Assembly (NCBI RefSeq): GCF_030272615.1
Contig: NC_081406.1
Coordinates: 219,592,997-219,654,996, forward strand
Source of the DNA: Cryptomeria japonica
Taxonomy: Eukaryota > Streptophyta > Pinopsida > Cupressales > Cupressaceae
Length of the DNA stretch: 62,000 nucleotides
Direction: 5' to 3'
Position 1 is the first letter of the stretch, and the number at the start of each line of letters is the position of its first letter. The notes beneath the pieces were generated by a model, which was given only the letters and a program-made list of their open reading frames with translations, was not told where the DNA came from and did not search any database. The translations under genes and the position numbers were made by a program. Shown piece by piece: positions 44,281 to 55,868 of the stretch.

Positions 44281-46897
44281 TCGTCTTTCATGTATGGAAT
44301 TCTAGATTGCCAGTGTCCTATCATATGGAAAATCTCTAACATTATATTGAGTTACAAAAAACCTCAAGCAAGTTTCCAAATTTTTGTCTAATTTGTTTTT
44401 GATTTTTGATTTCAAAAGCCCTAATGCACTGAAAACTCTCTCATCTTCCACCGACCCCAATATCATTGTTTGACTTAAATCAACAAGTTTCAAATATTCT
44501 GGTATTGCAATATGCAATGCTTCACTTTGATCTATCCTTTTCCAAAGCCTTGTGATTGATCCAGGTTCAAATGGACTCTCCGAGTTAACCAACTGATGTT
44601 TCATAAGCAATGCAAAATGTTTACATTGTTTTTTTAGTTGATCTAAATTTAAAATTCCTTCTATTGGTTGTCCATTGCAATATGCATCTTTTGAAAATGT
44701 CAATATCAATTCCTCTAGTTTTTAATGAAACATCTTTGTGTCATTTGGATTATCTCCAATTGAATGCCAAAATTGAGGATACACACAACCCATGGCTTCA
44801 AGTATTTCTTCTCGAGGGAATCTTTCATGAATCTTAGTTGAAAGTTCATATGCAATAGACTACAATTTATCACTAACAGATTTAAAAATCTTGTCAAAAT
44901 CTTCTTTTTTAACTGGTAGTGCTTTGCCTCACTTGCCCATCTTGGATTGGTGCATTGGTATCTGAAATCCTTTTGCAAAGATACATAACTCATTTTTTGT
45001 ATTGAAATGTAAAAAATTTCAGCATGATTCAAATCTGTAATTATCTGCCACTTAAAAAAATATGGCCTTCGCCCTGTTAGATCTGAATATAGACCATCCA
45101 GGCTCAAGCATGTCATTTTACGTAGAGTGCTATACTCATTGATATGCACAATTCTGTCTTGGGCTTTCTTAAAAAAAAATTTCATTGAATCTAGCATGGG
45201 GATAAGACTAGCTAAAGTTAACAGAGTCTCTATATCACTTAACATATGTAAGAGATCATGAGCTTTGTCTACTATGAGGCATTGCTCATACATTAGTCTA
45301 ATCAATCATTGATATTCTATTAGAACTTGTTCCATTGGTCCATGCAAGGAGATCCATCTGGTCTCAACATCCCTGAGAAGCTTGTTTCCTATTGTTACTC
45401 CCTCAACAAAAATCTGAAATTCTGCAAAACGTTCAGGACTTCAGTAGAAGTATGAGTGGATCTTGTGGACCACATCTTCAACTTTGACATTGAAAGAAAA
45501 TTGCTTATAATTCTATATGCTAAATTCATTTGATGGGCCATGCAATGAATGCCAACCATGTATGGTGCAATACTAGTTTGTAATCTTGCACAAAGATAAG
45601 TCCTTTGACCTTGCATTAGTGTAGCTCCATCACCTCCAACACACACCAACTTCTTGGCAATTGTCAATTCATCCATACCAGAAATTTCATTCAAAGCTTT
45701 CTTAACTTGCAAATATAAATTTTTTGTTGTTGAATTGCCCCTCATTTTACGAACATAGAGTAGATGAGCTTGACAGACATGTTGTTTTACGGTATACACA
45801 TGCATACAAACCCAAGCAGTGTTATCTACCACCGTAGCTTCATCTATGGGTAATGAAATGAAATTTGACTCTTTTACACTCTATTGTAAATTTTGCTTTT
45901 CCACCTCAGGAAGACAGTTTGCCATTTCCCATACAGCGTTTAATTACCAATGTGACATAGGATAGTGAGGAACATTCAAAAATGATAATAAATTACTAAA
46001 TTATGGGAAATATTTCATAGGATTCCCTCTCGACAGAATATGAAAAATAACACTCATCTAAACAGTATTTGTCAGGTTTGCATCTTTCGTTGCATGCTCA
46101 ATCCTAGCCTTGATTGTATTTCCAAATCCACTATTACCAATCAGTGTCATTTTGTGGTTATGCTCTTCATATTCTGTGGCATACTTAACATGAAGATATT
46201 ATTCCTTTAATTTCCATCTTACTACTCGTCTTTCCTTTCCATCTATGATTTGTTTTTCATAAACCCTACCAATATTCTTTTCTATGGTGTCAAGCTTTAG
46301 CTGCATCTTCTTCTCTCTTTTAGTTTTCCAGCTATAAATATTACACCTGCATTATGTTGGTTGTTCATCATTGTTTGGGACTGGTTCAATGAATAGGTAC
46401 TTTTCTACCCAATCAATCTTAAAACTCCTTTTCATCTCCCACTCTCGCCCCAGTTTTACTTTCCTTTTTCTTTTCTTCCTACCAACATCATCTACAATAC
46501 TAGCATTTGCATCTAAGTGAATTATCTCATTGTGTGTATCCCTTAGAACATATTCTGCCATGTCGATATTATCATCCTCATTTGATGCATTTAACTCAAT
46601 GACAATCCCACCTTGTGGTGGTGGTAAGCTACTGTGAATGGCTTCTACAACTACATAAGTTGATGGACCAAAAACTTTGTCAATTCCAAAGAAAGGCTTT
46701 ATGGTAGTATCTTTAAGTTTAAGTTTTGGGCATTTTGATGGCCTCCCAATCCCTTTAGTTTCACTGCCCTAAGGAGTCTTACCCTTTTCTGGCATCCCAA
46801 TCCCTTCACCACCCTGAGGAGTCTTAGTCTCACCCTTGTGTGACATCTCAATCCCTTCACCACCCTGAGGAGTCTCATCCATGTCTGACTGTGACAT
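44281..46897 (-). pseudogene. hAT-type (ZNF862-like) transposase pseudogene, copy B
   Basis: The start is ATG at 46895-46897. The N-terminal TPQGGEGI repeat holds the shared stop (46769-46771). The basic segment lies in 46352-46561. The frame 45395-45832 is open where copy A is shifted: VCVGGDGATLMQGQRT with the catalytic Asp, then GIHCMAHQMNLA with the conserved Cys/His. Frames 44715-45305 and 44302-44709 cover the rest, to the dimerisation motif LGSVEDERVFSAL. Copy B has its own stop just before the C-terminal end (a TGG-to-TAG change near 44300). Phases change twice. It could not make a full protein. Confidence 0.87.
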
Positions 46898-47168
46898 CTT
46901 GAGTCTTGACCTCTCACTACAAATTAAAATTTAAAACTAATACTATCAAGTATTTAGAAATGATTACTCACCTTTATGCCTTCTCAATTCTCTGAATCAG
47001 GAATCAGGAATGCTTGGGCCTATGTTGTAGGATTGTAACTCTGGCCCTCCACCCTACAATGAACTTCAACGTTCCAACTGAATTTGTGGAATGTTAATCG
47101 AGAGCTCCCAAATTTACTAATCAGACATGAACAAATTTTAAGAAAGAGTGTATTTATATTAATCCATT

Positions 47169-47264
47169 ATTGCATTTTTGGTGAATTGCGCGGGTGTGCA
47201 ATGAACATTTAATTTAATTGCATTTTTGGTGAATTGCGCGGGCATGCAATGAACATTTAATTTA
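47169..47264. repeat. Two tandem 48-bp repeats upstream of hAT copy B
   Basis: Counterpart of 42974-43069, with starts at 47169 and 47217. Confidence 0.85.
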
Positions 47265-47590
47265 AGCGGGGTAAAATGGGTCCTCGAATGCTTATAATGT
47301 TTTAATTGATATTGGCAAATTTGGCTGACGCATGCAATGAATAGTTAATTTACCATTGGCGAATTAGGTCCTAGGTACATGGTCGTTTTACTATTGTTGG
47401 TGAATAATGGAGGTGATCTAATACCCATGTCCGAGTGATTCCGGGTGAATATTACGGGCATGCATGTTGAACGGTGTATGGTCAATGGCGAAGCCAAAAT
47501 ACAGTGTACCGTTAACCTCAAAATTTTGCGCGATTTGACCATGATGTTTCCCTAGACTATTCACCATTTCCTAAAAAAAAATACGCGGAA

Positions 47591-47606
47591 TTCGCCAATT
47601 GGCGAA
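47591..47606. repeat. Perfect 16-bp palindrome TTCGCCAATTGGCGAA, unit B
   Basis: A perfect inverted repeat without spacer, with single GGCGAA motifs nearby. It is a candidate protein-binding site, perhaps for the transposase. Confidence 0.7.
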
Positions 47607-47921
47607 GATTCACCACTAAAAAACTCTCTGGTTTGCACAAGTTCAGCATTGCGGTTGTTAACTTGCCTTTTGCAAAATTATTAGTTGAAGTAGAAATTAT
47701 CTTTGAGGTGTTTGATGATTGAATATGTGCCCTAGACTTCTCTTTTTGTTTATAAGTAGTTCAAAATGTCCATGAATAGGGTTTTTATCATATAATAGGA
47801 TAGAATATGTATTATTTTGCAATCTTTCATTGAACTGCAAGTACTTTGGCTTTCTTGTTGAAGACCAAACACATATTTGAATGTTTAGCCATTTGGCCAA
47901 CCATTTAATACAAAATAGATT

Positions 47922-49784
47922 CCCCCAGAGGCCATTCTCATTATGGTTTGGCATTCGGACTACAAAGAATCACATATGCTGCAAATACATGTCAACATCA
48001 GTTACTCCATGTAATTCATACAAAGCTCATGATTGTATGAATATAAAGCTTTTGGGTCATTCTTTCCTAGGTAATTTATGAAATGGTCAGTAGTTCCATT
48101 GCGTAGCTCTATAAAAGTGAATTGCATATGTAAAAACAATTGGAAGGAGTGTTCTCAACTTGGAGAAGGAGATTCAAGGCAATCAAGGTGTGGAGCTGGA
48201 GGAGGCAAAAGATAAAGGACAAGATTATTCATCTCATCCAAGCAAGAGAATGAGAGCAAATCTAAAGAGATAGGCTAAAAGACCTCCTCAAGACCTTCAA
48301 AATCTTAAGAAGGTTGCACTAAATATGAATCAGCTTGAGGCGGAGGTTGCAGATATCATGAAGAATTTGACTTAGTCTCCTCTGCTATTTTTTGAGCTTT
48401 TTGCTATCTTTTGGTTTTTTGCTGAATTTTGGCTGACATTTTCATGGTTATCTTTAGGGCAGATTTTTGATATGTGATTGTACTGTTTAACGCTTATCTT
48501 GGTTTAAGACTTGTTGTTAAAGGGTTTTGGGTCCCTTCAAAACTTGTTTTTACCATAACAAAAAACCATTGGAAAGAGTCAAAAAGACAATCGCCTATGT
48601 TATATACAAATTCTTTCATCCTAAACATGTTATTATTTTCCAATACTATGTCAATTGTCTGATCCAAGAAGTCCACGTGAATGAGTTTATAGTTCTCTGT
48701 GTCTATAATGTTTTGTAATGATTATGTTGATTCCAACTTGCATTTCATCTAGTGCATAATGTAAAAACAATTTAACAATGACCAATACAATTTCAATAGT
48801 AATAATCTAATGGTAAAATGTATCCCAATTATCCCAACTTGTCTAGAAATTTTCTCTCTACCAATTTAGTTATAATATTTTGATGGTAAAATTGATGCTA
48901 GTTGTCCCAACCTATCTAGAAATTTCCTCACTACCATCCCAGAATATGGAAAAAACTCTCCTCATCACAATTGTGGAATATGGAAATTAGGTCTACAACG
49001 CATGATGCTTACAACATGATATAAAATTAATGTGGCCAATGTACCAAGAGAAAAAGTATCTCCTACTTTATAAATTCGAGAGTTACTTTTTGTTATTTAT
49101 AAGGTTTGCTTTGGCATGTTTATGTTGTTCTATTTACAAAATCAAGTAACTAATTATTATATCCCAAAAGTGAAAATGTATGCTTGTTCTTTATTGAAAT
49201 CTAATTTCTTACATCTATAGCAGCCGTTGTCATTCTACACATATATTTAGAACCAAACTCTATGCAACTGATAGATACAACTACCATACCATTGCAATAT
49301 TCACCCAAATTGTGTAATATAAAGTTCTCTTGGTATCCTAAATCGGTGACATTACAAAGTAAAGGTAATATGTCACACTAAAATCAATTTGTTAAAAGGA
49401 GGGCTTATGAGTGCAGGTTCATTAGACTCTAGCAAGTAAAATCATGTTCTTTCTCCAAAGTAAGAACTGGCAACATAAACCCAATGAAAAAAGAAATAAG
49501 GACTCCAAGGACAATCAAACTACAAGCATAGGCAAAACACTAGGCCAAGATTTCCAAATACTCGCAATTGTGTTCATTAGCCCCATAGAAATAAACTAAG
49601 GTAATTTTTAAGTCAATACCTTTAATTTATATTATTCATTCACACAGCTAGAAAGGGTAGTGGGCAGTAGTAATGGCTCATACCAAAAGATCCTTGTGTT
49701 TAATGTAATTTGTTGAACAATTCTTTTCCAAGGTTTTGTTGTGTAAATTGCATTGAGTCAATATTCTTTAGTTGGTTCTTGAAT
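47922..49784. other. Sequence right of the tandem duplication; one short coding-like remnant
   Basis: Only the remnant at 48155-48377 has coding character. The rest is AT-rich with poly-T and ATAT phrases and nothing recognisable. Confidence 0.35.
48155..48377 (+). pseudogene. Short coiled-coil coding remnant, unknown family
   Basis: A plus-strand frame reads LEKEIQGNQGVELEEAKDKG, then SSHPSKRMRANLKR, a stop, and QDLQNLKKVALNMNQLEAEV and so on to a second stop. The regular Leu/Glu/Lys pattern suggests a coiled coil. It may be the end of a gag-like protein. No start or family could be set. Confidence 0.3.
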
Positions 49785-49785
49785 A

Positions 49786-50325
49786 GAAGGTTTTTAATGT
49801 TTAAGGGTTAAATATAGATTCGAAGATATAATTGATCTAGTTATTTTAATTGTTAACAATTTTGATCTTCTACTATTTATTTTGATGTTGAATTTTTTGT
49901 TTTCTCAATTCTTCTCTTCTTTGAACATAAAATATAAAGAAATTGCTACTAAAGTGACTGTGTACTTGGCTTTAATGTCATTATAAATTTTGTACATTGT
50001 TGATTATTTGCAAGAACTTTCTCTTAAGTTGTGAATTTAATTAGACCAATCATATTGTAAGTAAAATAAATGTTATTTTTCCAAATTACCCATTCTAATT
50101 AAATAAGTGTAATTAGTAAGAAAATAAGTAATCTAGATAATAAAGTTGGGACTCATAAATGCATTAAATATTTACGAACTAAATATGAAAGACTGGGGCG
50201 TTTAGCTCTTGAACAAATAACAACATAACAACTTGCATTAGGCTGACTCATAACAGCTAATAGAAAGTGATGGGAAAGTTGGAATTTGAATTTTAATATT
50301 GTAATTTTGAGTCCTTCAACATGAT
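49786..50325. repeat. Diverged direct repeat, copy 1
   Basis: About 540 bp matching 52806-53222 and 53641-53738 at roughly 80%, with shared phrases TCTACTATTTATTTTGATGT, ATTAGACCAATCATATTGTA and GGGAAAGTTGGAATTTGAAT. No coding frame. Copy 1 is uninterrupted. Confidence 0.8.
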
Positions 50326-51871
50326 GTGTTTTTAATGACACCTTGAACACAAAATAAATTACTAAGTATTCTATCCTCTCTTGAACAAGGAAACCTCATA
50401 TGTTAAACTTCGTGATCAAATAAGGCAACCCCAAGGTTTACAATGTGAGCAATTAACTTCATATTGTGGATAGACTCAATGAATATGATGTGATATCACT
50501 GGTAATCACAAAGGAACTTACACAATCATTCTAGGACTTTATTAATTTCTTTTCCTTAGAATTATGTGTGATTTTGCAATAAGACTCTCCAACTAACTCT
50601 ACAAAAGATCTTTTGAAATAAAATGCAAAAGGGATAAAGTTTAGGGCTCTAATCTATCTCTAACAATGCAAGAAACTATTGATGACTTAGTGAAACTAAA
50701 CCAAGCTTTGTTTTGCTATGAGAAACAATTACACAAAGATGATGCAATCTTCAAAGGAAACGTAAATGATTTTCAAATAGCTCATACACATCAAAACCAT
50801 AAACAATGCAAATTAATGAGCATAAATCAATTGAAGTTAAGCTTTCAATAGAGTTCAGACCAACCATGCATTGCAACTTGCAATCAAAAAATCACAAATG
50901 GTATGGACAAATAGGTTTCACTATTAATCAGCAATAACATCTTTAATTCAACTAATTAACTACATTAAGATTGATCTTAAAATTAACTTGAGAAGAACAA
51001 AACCATGCTAACATTCAAAGCAACACATAGATTCACCAAGCAAGATCCATGCCTTGCCCGACTTCAACCAAGGTCATGTACCTAAACCAAATTCCCAAGC
51101 TCGAAGTAGGACAATAACCCAAACCAATATCCATACCTAGTTAGGACTAGTCAAGCATGGGTGAAGGTTTCTAAAACATGTTAATAGAGGCTTAAAGTAG
51201 ATGAAATAAAAGATCAAACTTGATTTTATATGATAAATATCCAAACAATGTAACCCCACTTTTAAATCCCTAGGCGATGATATGTTTAATTCTAACAAAA
51301 AGGATGCAACAAAAAAATGATCCAACATTGTGCAGATTCCAAATCAAAAAACTCATTGAAAACATGGCAAAGTGAGATACCTCAAGATTTTGCACAAATG
51401 ACATCCTACTACCAAATCATACTAATAATAACAAGTGTTGCAGGGTAGCAAAGTTCCTACCAAAGACTAGAACAGTCATGATTATTTGAATAACAGTCAT
51501 AATAATCTAAAGAAAAATAACATGTTTCAAGCATTGAATATCTTGTGTGTACTATATAGAAAGTATTCAAATACTCCATTTAAAGTCGAAAAGTAAGTAA
51601 CAGTTCACAAACCTCAATGATAATGGAGCTATTGTAATATTAAATATTTTAACAAAATGCAATCTAATAAAATTGCACATTGGAGATATGTAAGCATTAG
51701 CAAAAATCACAAATCATGCTTTCTCCTCACCTCAAAGGTCATAATAACCATAAATCTCTAGTATAAGTGATGTCAAAGTATTAAATTCCAGACAATAGTC
51801 TGTCAACCATTTTAAGCACTAAAATAAAGACTTTCTAGGTGTGGCTTTATATCGACATAACCTTATATATA
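50326..51871. other. AT-rich sequence without recognisable genes
   Basis: Frames are at most 63 codons with no motif. Nothing stands out. Confidence 0.4.
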
Positions 51872-52207
51872 TGCTCATGGTGTCCAAACATTCTCTTCAT
51901 TGTGGACAAAATAAAAAATTATTGGAATCTCTAGTTTCTTTCACTATGTGCTCATGGTGTCGAAATATTCTCTTCATGGTGGACAAAAGCAAAAATTATT
52001 GGAATCTCTAGTTTCTTTCACTATGTGCTCATGGTGTCGAAATATTCTCTTCATGGTGGGCAAAAGAAAAAATTATTGGATTCTATAGTTTCTTTCACTA
52101 TGTGCTCATGGTGTCGAAACATTCTCTTCATGGTGGACAAAAGAAAAAATTATTTGATTCTCTAGTTTCTTTCACTATGTGCTCATGGTGTCCAAACATT
52201 CTCTTCA
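51872..52207. repeat. 77-bp minisatellite, about 4.4 copies
   Basis: The phrase TGCTCATGGTGTCxAAxATT starts at 51872, 51949, 52026, 52103 and 52180, an exact 77-bp period. Units differ at few positions; the last copy is truncated at about 52207. Confidence 0.93.
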
Positions 52208-52430
52208 ATCGTAAACCCTATATACTATGCCCTATACCCTCAATCCTAAACCCTATACACTATGCCCTATACCTTCAATCCTAAACCGTATAGAGATGTT
52301 ATAGGCTCAAAATCCTATGGGCTAAACCCTCAACTCTATACCCTCAACCCTAAATGCCCAACTCTATACCCTTAATGATAAACATATCCCTTAAACCTGG
52401 GCCTTAGAGGCTATATGATAAATCCTCAAC
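52208..52430. repeat. Degenerate CCCTATA/CCCTAAA-rich repeat
   Basis: Directly after the minisatellite, phrases AAACCCTATA, ATGCCCTATACC and CCTCAATCCTAAA repeat with about 40-bp period for two units, then decay into scattered CCCTCAACC and CCCTAAA. A resemblance to the plant telomere unit (CCCTAAA) exists but the array is not telomeric. Confidence 0.65.
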
Positions 52431-52805
52431 CATATGTATTTCAATTCCAAAGCATTTACCTAATTCTAAAAATTGATCCACCTAGTAAATTTTCCAATCT
52501 AGAAATGACGTCATTTGATAGCATTTTTAATACCAAAAAGTAAAGCGGTGATTAATTAAATAGTATGCAATTTGAAAATTATGTATATTGGATTGTAGAT
52601 GGAAATTCAACCTATTGCGAGATCTAATGATGTGAAGTTTCTTTATTGGAATTCAGTTTAAATTAGTTTCACCAATAGAGCATATTTAATTAGATTTAAA
52701 ATTGTTTAAAAAGTCTTCATATTAGAGGATATCATATATTAGTTCCAAATAAATATACAGTTCTTAGTATCTAGCAAAGGCAAGACAACACATTTAATAG
52801 AATAG

Positions 52806-53738
52806 AATAGAAGATTTTTAATGTATACGAGGTCAAATATAGTTTAGGAGATAATTGATCTAGTTTTTTATTGTCAGCAATGTTGAACTTCTACTATTTA
52901 TTTTGATGTTGAATTTTTTGTGCTCTCAATCTTATCCTCTTTGAACCTGAATTTTATAAAAAAATTCCTACTAGAGTATTAGTGTACTTAGTTTGAATGT
53001 CATTATAGATTTTGTATGTTGTTGATTATTTGTAAGAGCTTTCTCTAAGTTGTAAATTTAACTAGACCAATCATATTGTAAGGAAAATAAATGGTTTTTA
53101 TTAAATTATCCATTCTAATTATTAAAGTGCAATCAACAAGTAAACAAGTGTTGGGACTGATAATTGCATTAAATATTTAAAAACTAAATATGAAAGATTG
53201 AGGCATTTAGCTCTTGAAATTATGATGGAAGAATGATATTGAAAAAATCTAAGAAACCTCTTCTGTTCAATCTTAGGTGTTCTAAGGATATTAAATCTTA
53301 AATGATGTGGACTTGATTTAAGGTTTGGAATTGAATTTTAGTGCATGGGATCAATTTATTTGAATGTATGCTTGAAAACTTGTCCACCATTACCTCCCCT
53401 AGATGAACTTGTCAAGGTAGTGTCTAGGGACAATGTTTCGGAGTTTATTGTCTTCATAATTGAACTTATCAATGTGCTGTCAAAACCCTTTATTGGGTCA
53501 ATTAAAACAATTGGAAATAATAAATACAACATACATAGGTATGTATATGGCCTATCATAATGATGTAATGAATATCATTCTTTAATGTCCTTTAGAAAAT
53601 AAAATGTGTTCTAATGATTTTCTCCTTGTAATCACATGAATTAATTGCATAACATAGCAACATGCATTAGGCTGCCTCATAACAACTAGTAGAAAGTGGT
53701 GGGAAAGTTGGAATTTGAATTTTGAGTCCTTCCCACAT
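52806..53738. repeat. Diverged direct repeat, copy 2, interrupted
   Basis: Copy 2 matches copy 1 in two parts (52806-53222 and 53641-53738), separated by about 418 bp that copy 1 lacks. The break lies at TTTAGCTCTTGAA in both. The insert has no recognised ends. Confidence 0.78.
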
Positions 53739-55395
53739 GCCATGGGAGTGAACTAGATCAATCCCATACCACCTGAAGATGAACAAGGAGGCTAAAATAG
53801 TAATCTTGAGTCAAGAAGTAATTTATGGAAATGTGAATTGGCAGTGCAATAATGATGAATTAATAGCAAATGTATGAGAATAGGTGTAAATGAAGATGGA
53901 TAGACATTGGTCGAGACAAACCAAGCACAAGAGTATGCCACTTGTTGATGTATTATTATACTTAAGACACTTCACGAAGGTGGGCAAAAAACTAAAAGAG
54001 AAATGACAATAGTATATTAATTTCATGAGGGGCAGCTCTCGCGTATGATATAATTTTAGATTCACAATAATTCTAATCAATAAGTACCAAAAGACAAACA
54101 AGAAAATATAGAAAGAAAATAAAGAAATTCTATTGTGAATATAAGAACACAACAATTCCTAAAGAAATCACAAAAGCACACAAACTTTCAATCCAACAAA
54201 ACAAGAAGAGCAAGTAAAGGACAACCAAATAAATAACTAATTGAACATAAGAACAATCAGCTTCATGAAAAATATGACATGGGAACAACAATTCCTCTTA
54301 AATATTAAAAGAAAATTAAATCTCAAATGCTCCAACAATCCCCATACGTACAAGCAAAACTTTATTTTATAACTATTCCCCCGACCCTATAATTGTTTGT
54401 TGAAATTATTTCTTTATTTAATTTGGAAAGACCCCCTGAATTTCCCTTTAGTTTTTCTGTATGTCTCCTCTATGGACAGATTGAGAATGTGAAAGAAATT
54501 TATGCACTTAAATTTTTTGGTCCTATAAATCTCCATGGCAAACATGATCAACATGCTTTCATTAGTTGTATATAATGAGAGCAACATATGGCTAAGGATA
54601 AAAATGTTTCACAATAAAATGATACGAACAACACTTTTTGTCTATGGCCGCCCAAAACTTTATTCCTGTTGACGTTTTCAAACATTCTCGACATAAAACT
54701 TCATTTTAAATCATCAACTTTGGAGAAAGGAATGAGAGCAAAATCATCAACATTTTCACGAAAACCCTCAACCTTGGTCCAAGTAAGATCATATGAAAAC
54801 TCAATGGTGAATGGAACTTGTGTACAAGAAGTGTCAAAATATCATTCCATCTTGCCTTTTAGGCATTATATTTCATTTTAAAAATCATGGTAGTAGATCT
54901 TAGTGCAGGCTAAAAAACAATGCAAATTACAAAAGTAAATGATATTAGTTTTAAAAAGGATATATTAATTCATCTTGTTTTCTTTGGTATGAGTGGCTCA
55001 TCAAAATCTACAAAATAATACATACAATGAGTAGCTAATGCCTCGATAATAATAGCGGTAAATACATAATAAAAAGTTTTAACCAATCTGAAAATATTGC
55101 CCTAGGCTAAACCATATTCGATTATGCCAAAAACCAACTAGGGCATAAACCTAAAACCATAAAAATATGCAGTCTTTCCCAAAAGAATACCATTTGAAAA
55201 ATGATTCAAAAACTATTCTATCTAAATTGATAATCTAAAAAAACCTATTAACCAAACTCAACCATGAAGTTTGCATATTGAAGAAGATTGTCAAGCAGGT
55301 GAAGAAGGTCCTGAAGCAGCCGAGGTGCCCACAAAGTGAATGATCATTGGAATTCTTTAACCATTCCAAACCAGTTCTGGTGAAGGAAAGAATTC
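53739..55395. other. AT-rich sequence without recognisable genes
   Basis: A 110-codon minus frame (53823-54155) is hydrophobic and low in complexity; no similarity recognised. Nothing else is seen up to the truncated copia LTR. Confidence 0.4.
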
Positions 55396-55397
55396 AA

Positions 55398-55603
55398 CCC
55401 TGAGACTACCAATCGGTAGTCATGCCAAATGAAACCCCAATACAAAACTTCCCATATACCAGTTCTCATTCCAACATACCAATTCACCTTGAACAAACAT
55501 ACCGCTTCACTTTTTCACATATACCGATTCACACTTCAACATATTGACATCAATGACAACATACAATATCATCATGTCATCAAGATCTGCACATATGCCA
55601 ACA
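55398..55603 (-). repeat. Truncated 3' LTR of the copia element
   Basis: Matches 61276-61482, starting TGTTGGCATATGTG on the minus strand. Similarity stops at CCCTGAGACTACC; upstream sequence is unrelated to the rest of the 5' LTR, so about 1.25 kb of the LTR and the flank are lost or replaced. Confidence 0.85.
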
Positions 55604-55615
55604 ATCTCCCTCTTT
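55604..55615 (-). promoter_or_regulatory. Polypurine tract of the copia element
   Basis: AAAGAGGGAGAT on the minus strand immediately before the LTR start TGTTGG. Confidence 0.75.
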
Positions 55616-55868
55616 GGCATTGATGGCAATATACAAATATATCTCTCTGCTTCACATCTTCTTCTCCTGATTCACATCTTCTTCTCCCCAATACTGCAGA
55701 TATCTTCTCTGCTTCACATCTTCTCCCCCTTTGACAACAATGTCAAAGTGGAGGCACAAACAACTATGTCCCACTATGCTGCTCCCCCAAAGGAGTAGGA
55801 CCCTTCAACACACCAATCCTGAAAAAGATTTATCAATGCAATACCTGACTGATGTGGAGCACACACCT
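55616..55868 (-). repeat. CTTCACATCTTCTTCTCC-type repeats in the copia 3' region
   Basis: A CTTCACATCTTCTTCTCC-like phrase occurs four times between 55650 and 55730 on the plus strand, in the 3' untranslated region of the element. Confidence 0.6.

Larger units (their letters stand above)
43731..47921. repeat. Tandem duplication, unit B (4.2 kb)
   Basis: Direct copy of unit A, ending ACAAAATAGATT before unrelated sequence (CCCCCAGAGGCC) at 47922. Confidence 0.93.

Noticed and set aside
40087-46897. Host ZNF862-like genes in tandem
   Set aside because: Both copies have shared and private stops and frame shifts; they are transposase pseudogenes.
52208-52430. Telomere or true interstitial telomeric array
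   Set aside because: CCCTAAA units are scattered and outnumbered by CCCTATA; there is no long perfect run.
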